A stretch of 64,000 nt of DNA, from positions 124,001 through 188,000 of the forward strand of contig CALFNN010000104.1 in NCBI GenBank assembly GCA_937902925.1, given 5' to 3'. A program made the translations under genes and the position numbers. Position 1 is the first letter of the stretch, and the number at the start of each line of letters is the position of its first letter. Positions 61,040-64,000 of the stretch are shown in pieces. The notes beneath the pieces are model-generated. The model was not told where the DNA came from and made no database searches. It saw only the letters and a list, made by a program, of their open reading frames with translations. The DNA is from an uncultured Opitutaceae bacterium (lineage in GTDB: Bacteria > Verrucomicrobiota > Verrucomicrobiia > Opitutales > Opitutaceae).

Positions 61040-62386
61040 TCATCCCGTCGCCGCCGACTTCAGCCGCTGGCGCACGAAGGCGACATGACTGCGGAGGTCG
61101 TAGAACTGGTTCGCGAAAGACGCCGGCACTTTCAGCGCGCTCACGTCCGCCTCGATCGCGTCGAGGCGCCGGAGCAGTTCCGCCACGCGGTCGGGCGCCA
61201 ACGGCATTGCCGTGTCGTGCTCGAGGCGCAACAGCGGTCGATAGCTGCGATAGATCCGGAGCTGCACGCTCCAGCGGTAGACGACCGGCAGCAGGCGGAC
61301 GGCCGGAATCAGCACGAGGATGATGGGCACGATCGCGACCAGCAGCCGGTTGAGCAGATTCGCGAGCCAGAACGAGTTCACCAGCTTGTAGGTGATCCCC
61401 TTGCCCGATTTGTAGAACCGCAGCGCGTCCTCGCTGAGCGGAAACTCGTGCTCGAGCGGCGCGGGAAACTCGCCGCGCTTCGCCAGCAGGCCGGACTTGC
61501 CGTGCACCTTTTGCGCGGCCTCGACCACGACGTCCGAGATCGCCGAGTTCAGCCCCGCGCGGGCGATGAGTTCCACCCCGGGTCCCAGCAGCGTGATATC
61601 CTGCGCCGGCAGGTTCTGGCCAAAATCGATCGCCCCTTGCGGGATGACGATCTTGTTGAGGTAGGACAACCGGCGCACGTAGGCGTCGGCTTGCGTGAAA
61701 TTGTAGATTTGCACGCCCGGGGCGCGCAGCAACGCGCGCAGGGTCTGGGTTGGCGCCGAATCGCCCATCAGGAAGATGGCATCGAGTTTCCCGGCGAGGA
61801 AATCCTTGCCCGCGTCGCCGGAGTCCTGCTCCACGAGCGTCGTCGGCACACCGCTGATGCCGTTGAGGTCCAGCAGCGCGCGGGCGAGCGCCTGCACGCC
61901 GCTGCCGGTTGCGCCGATGCCGATTCGCTGGCCGGCAAGCTCCGCGAGTCGCGTGATGCGCGTCACGCCGCGGTAAAAGATCCACAACGGCTGGTTGGCG
62001 ACGGTGCCGAGCGAGACGAGGCCAGCCGGGGCGTTGTCGCCCACGAGCCCGCCCTGCACGAACCCGAGCTCGACTCCGGATCCCGGCGCCTGCAATCGCT
62101 TCAAGTTGTCGAGCGATCCATCCGATGGCACGATCCTCAGGGTGACGCCGTGCGTCGCGAGTTCGCGCTGATAGGCCTCGGCGTGCCGTTGAAACGAACT
62201 CCCGGGCGGCCCGCTCGTGATCGTGATCGAACGCGGCGGCGCCGAGAGGAAGATCCAGAGCATCGCCGCGGCGGCCAGGAAGGCGAAGAACAGCGCCACC
62301 ACGGTCGCCAGCAGCGGGCTGAAGCCAAACGTCTCGATCAGGGCGGTGACGATTTTAGACCGGCGGGAACGGCGCGAAGGTTGCAT
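61040..62386 (-). CDS. TAXI-type solute-binding protein fused to membrane helices
   Basis: This 448-residue protein has an N-terminal membrane helix (LLATVVALFFAFLAAAAMLW). A TAXI-family periplasmic binding domain follows (about 50-330), with ITITSGPPGSSFQRHAEAYQ, LGTVANQPLWIFYRG, LAGQRIGIGATGSGVQALA and ALLDLNGISG. After it, about residues 355-400, comes a further hydrophobic region (LLNRLLVAIVPIILVLIPAVR) and a C-terminal helical tail. Binding proteins of TRAP transporters are normally free or lipid-anchored, so a permanent membrane fusion is unusual. No TRAP permease gene is near. The ATG at 62386 is chosen because it precedes the helix. Confidence 0.85.
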   Translation of the reverse strand: MQPSRRSRRSKIVTALIETFGFSPLLATVVALFFAFLAAAAMLWIFLSAPPRSITITSGPPGSSFQRHAEAYQRELATHGVTLRIVPSDGSLDNLKRLQAPGSGVELGFVQGGLVGDNAPAGLVSLGTVANQPLWIFYRGVTRITRLAELAGQRIGIGATGSGVQALARALLDLNGISGVPTTLVEQDSGDAGKDFLAGKLDAIFLMGDSAPTQTLRALLRAPGVQIYNFTQADAYVRRLSYLNKIVIPQGAIDFGQNLPAQDITLLGPGVELIARAGLNSAISDVVVEAAQKVHGKSGLLAKRGEFPAPLEHEFPLSEDALRFYKSGKGITYKLVNSFWLANLLNRLLVAIVPIILVLIPAVRLLPVVYRWSVQLRIYRSYRPLLRLEHDTAMPLAPDRVAELLRRLDAIEADVSALKVPASFANQFYDLRSHVAFVRQRLKSAATG

Positions 62387-62581
62387 GGGGTTGAGGGAAC
62401 CACGACTTGATGCCAATAAACACGATTTTGTGAGACCGCCGAGGAAGGAATTGGAACCACTGATTCTCGCCGACCCCGCTCGAAGCCCGAGGGCGCTCCC
62501 GGACGATCCGGGACCGGGCTGGTGACTCCGGCCATAATTTTGTCCGAGGCACGCCCCGGCCATCTATGCGGCCTGCCGCCC

Positions 62582-63454
62582 TCAGTGCGTCATCGCGTAA
62601 AAGATGATGTTTATCGCCAGCGGATAGGCGATCTTCTCGGAATAGTTTTTGAAGTAGTCGTGGTTCTCGCCCTCGCGCTCCCAGCCGTCGCTATCGTCGG
62701 AGTTAAGCAGCCCGATCACCATGATGCGGCCCTTGTCGTCGAAGATCACGCGATGGTGAATCACGGTGCCGGGGATTTTCATGCCGACGTGGATGTTGGG
62801 CACCTGCGCTTTTTGCCGGATCTCGAAGATACACCGGTAGAGCGGATGTTCGATCGGCAGCTCCTCGAAATGCGATCCGGGCAGGATCTCCCGGAACATC
62901 TGGTCGACGTGCGCCTCCGCCTCGTCGCCCCAGTAATCCGTCATCAGCATGAATCCGCCATTCCGCAGGTAATTGCGCAACGCCACAACCTCCTCCGGCG
63001 TCAGGGTCAGCGCCCCGGGCGCCGCGGCGAAAAGAAACGGATAGTTGGCGAGGTCGGGGTCGGTCGCACGGATGAGCCGGCAGTTGGGGTCGACCTTGAG
63101 CGACGTCATCTGCTGCAGCCGGTAGGAGAGATTGAGGTCCGCGTCGGGGAGATCGGTCGTCCACCCGCCGCGGAACCCCCGCCCGCGGATCAGCGGGCGC
63201 GGCGCCGTGTCGTAGCGCAGCCGCGCAAACGTGAAAACGTCCGCCTGGAACGCCGCCGGGTTCGTCCATTCCGGCGTGCCGGTGCTGCGGGTCGGGATTT
63301 CGCGGGCGGTCTTCGTGCCCTCCGGCACGTAAATCCGGCCGCCGCCACGGAAGCCACCGGTGTCCCATTGCGCCAGCATCGTCCCTCCGACAATCAGGCC
63401 CGCCAGCAGCAAGGCCGCCGACCGGAGGGAGAGACGCGGACGGGAAGCGCTCAT
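62582..63454 (-). CDS. DUF4159 domain protein, exported
   Basis: This 290-residue protein has signal SLRSAALLLAGLIVGGTMLAQ and a DUF4159 domain. The recognisable parts are FTFARLRYDTA, GGWTTDLPDADLNLSYRLQQ, PFLFAAAPGALTLT, LRNYLRNGGFMLMTDYWGD and IEHPLYRCIFEI. The fold of the family is glutamine-amidotransferase-like, but the function is unknown. The ATG at 63454 begins the signal peptide; an earlier ATG at 63529 is in frame but lies in a promoter-like region. The gap to the TAXI gene is 195 bases with nothing clear. Confidence 0.88.
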   Translation of the reverse strand: MSASRPRLSLRSAALLLAGLIVGGTMLAQWDTGGFRGGGRIYVPEGTKTAREIPTRSTGTPEWTNPAAFQADVFTFARLRYDTAPRPLIRGRGFRGGWTTDLPDADLNLSYRLQQMTSLKVDPNCRLIRATDPDLANYPFLFAAAPGALTLTPEEVVALRNYLRNGGFMLMTDYWGDEAEAHVDQMFREILPGSHFEELPIEHPLYRCIFEIRQKAQVPNIHVGMKIPGTVIHHRVIFDDKGRIMVIGLLNSDDSDGWEREGENHDYFKNYSEKIAYPLAINIIFYAMTH

Positions 63455-63536
63455 GACGTCTCGCTTGATTGCCTGAGCAATCCGACCGACGCAAGGCGCC
63501 GGTGGCCGCTGGCTGGCATGCTCCTGCACCAGCCTC

Positions 63537-63552
63537 TACCGGAATTCCGGTA
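63537..63552. promoter_or_regulatory. 16-base perfect palindrome upstream of the last gene
   Basis: TACCGGAATTCCGGTA is fully symmetric and lies 84 bases upstream of the start at 63636 and 83 bases from the divergent DUF4159 start. It could be an operator. A TGGCAT-N5-TGC element at 63514 resembles a sigma-54 site but is one base short of normal spacing. Confidence 0.4.
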
Positions 63553-63635
63553 TTTCTTGAGCTTCGAATGGGCGGACACGACCGTCGTGCTCAAGCGGCC
63601 TCCAATCCTGTCGATCATTCTGCCAACCCATCGCC

Positions 63636-64000
63636 ATGTTGTCTTCCCATTTCCTCCGCCTGCCGTCCGGCCTGTTCCTCGCCTTGCTGTTCACCGGCGT
63701 TGCGACGACGCGCGGTCAGACCGTGGTCAACGGCAATTTCGAGTCGCCGACCGTTGGAAGCTTCCAATACAACCCGCCGATCACCGGAGCAAACGCGTGG
63801 AGCTTTCTCGGCGAGAGCGGCATCAGTGCAGCGAGCGGTCCGTTCGCCGCGCCGGGCACCTCCAGTCAGATCGCGTTTCTGCAGTCGTTCTCCAGCGGGG
63901 CCAGTTTTTCGCAGTCGATCGACTTCAGTGCCGCCGGCACTTATCGTCTTACCTACGATGAGGGCACGCGCATCGGCTACCCGGGCCTGTCCTACACCGT
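63636..64000 (+). CDS. Secreted protein with a jelly-roll-like N-terminus, probable PEP-CTERM type (partial)
   Basis: The frame is open from the ATG at 63636 to the window edge, 121 codons. A signal peptide (LPSGLFLALLFTGVATTRGQ) is followed by TVVNGNFESPTVGSFQYNPP, ANAWSFLGESGISAASGPF, IAFLQSFSSGASFSQSIDF and SAAGTYRLTYDEGTR. This NGNFESP/WSF/FSQSIDF pattern is typical of secreted proteins that end with a PEP-CTERM sorting tail, but the C-terminus lies outside the window. The sugar-binding-like jelly-roll fold is inferred. Confidence 0.75.
   Translation, partial: MLSSHFLRLPSGLFLALLFTGVATTRGQTVVNGNFESPTVGSFQYNPPITGANAWSFLGESGISAASGPFAAPGTSSQIAFLQSFSSGASFSQSIDFSAAGTYRLTYDEGTRIGYPGLSYT

Noticed and set aside
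63514-63528. Sigma-54-like TGGCAT-N5-TGCA element
   Set aside because: Distance between the GG and GC elements is one base shorter than the standard, and only one such site was noticed.

Overview
The window is high-GC chromosomal DNA of a free-living or plant-polymer-degrading bacterium. Family content points to Verrucomicrobiota, most likely Opitutaceae. The basis is a pyrophosphate-type phosphofructokinase, PEP-CTERM-type proteins, several Tat-exported carbohydrate proteins, many small secreted paralogues and dispersed pectin genes without SusC/SusD pairs. This assignment is inference from gene families; there is no rRNA gene in the window. I see no tRNA, rRNA, CRISPR array, insertion sequence, phage gene or complete transcription-factor gene.

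Layout. 1-0.75 kb: N-terminal part of a membrane sensor (minus). 1.0-6.1 kb: a TPR protein, then a complete sugar ABC transporter (ATPase, two permeases, binding protein) of the rhamnose/AI-2 type with overlapping start and stop codons. 6.1-14.4 kb: two GH105 unsaturated uronyl hydrolases, an SGNH hydrolase, a Gfo/Idh/MocA oxidoreductase, and two pairs of secreted paralogues. 14.4-16.9 kb: an exported mannonate-dehydratase-like protein, a DUF1684 protein and a small Cys protein. 16.9-23.4 kb: a tight six-gene minus-strand operon (RraA-like aldolase, Ldh-type dehydrogenase, 3-hydroxyisobutyrate-dehydrogenase-like reductase, SSS symporter, ADP-ribosylglycohydrolase-family protein, Gfo/Idh/MocA dehydrogenase) behind a 21-bp palindrome. 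This is the strongest candidate for an undescribed pathway.

23.7-32.2 kb: small envelope proteins, a YchJ/SEC-C protein, a coiled-coil membrane protein, an orphan PEP-CTERM tail, a membrane-fused spermidine-synthase-like protein, and an EF-G-like GTPase followed by a His-rich small protein. 32.2-38.1 kb: GH51, two GH43 enzymes and a tandem TonB C-terminal-domain protein, all minus strand. 38.2-47.3 kb: membrane proteins, an esterase, a J-like/HExxH membrane protein, a methyltransferase, a Tat-exported putative TIM-barrel glycosidase, a malectin-domain protein and a repeat lipoprotein. 47.4-64 kb: a diverged CE8 pectinesterase-like protein, small secreted proteins, an SPFH protein, PPi-phosphofructokinase, an aldo/keto reductase, a PHP-like secreted protein, a PL22 oligogalacturonate lyase, a metallophosphoesterase, a TAXI-type binding protein fused to membrane segments, a DUF4159 protein and the start of a probable PEP-CTERM-type protein.

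How the genes may work together (inference). The CE8-like protein, PL22, the two GH105 enzymes, GH51 and GH43 enzymes would take apart pectin and its arabinan side chains. The ABC transporter fits import of released rhamnose or another deoxysugar. UxuA-like and Gfo/Idh/MocA enzymes, together with the six-gene operon, would handle sugars and sugar acids, feeding a glycolysis that includes PPi-phosphofructokinase. The degradative genes are scattered singly rather than gathered in one locus.
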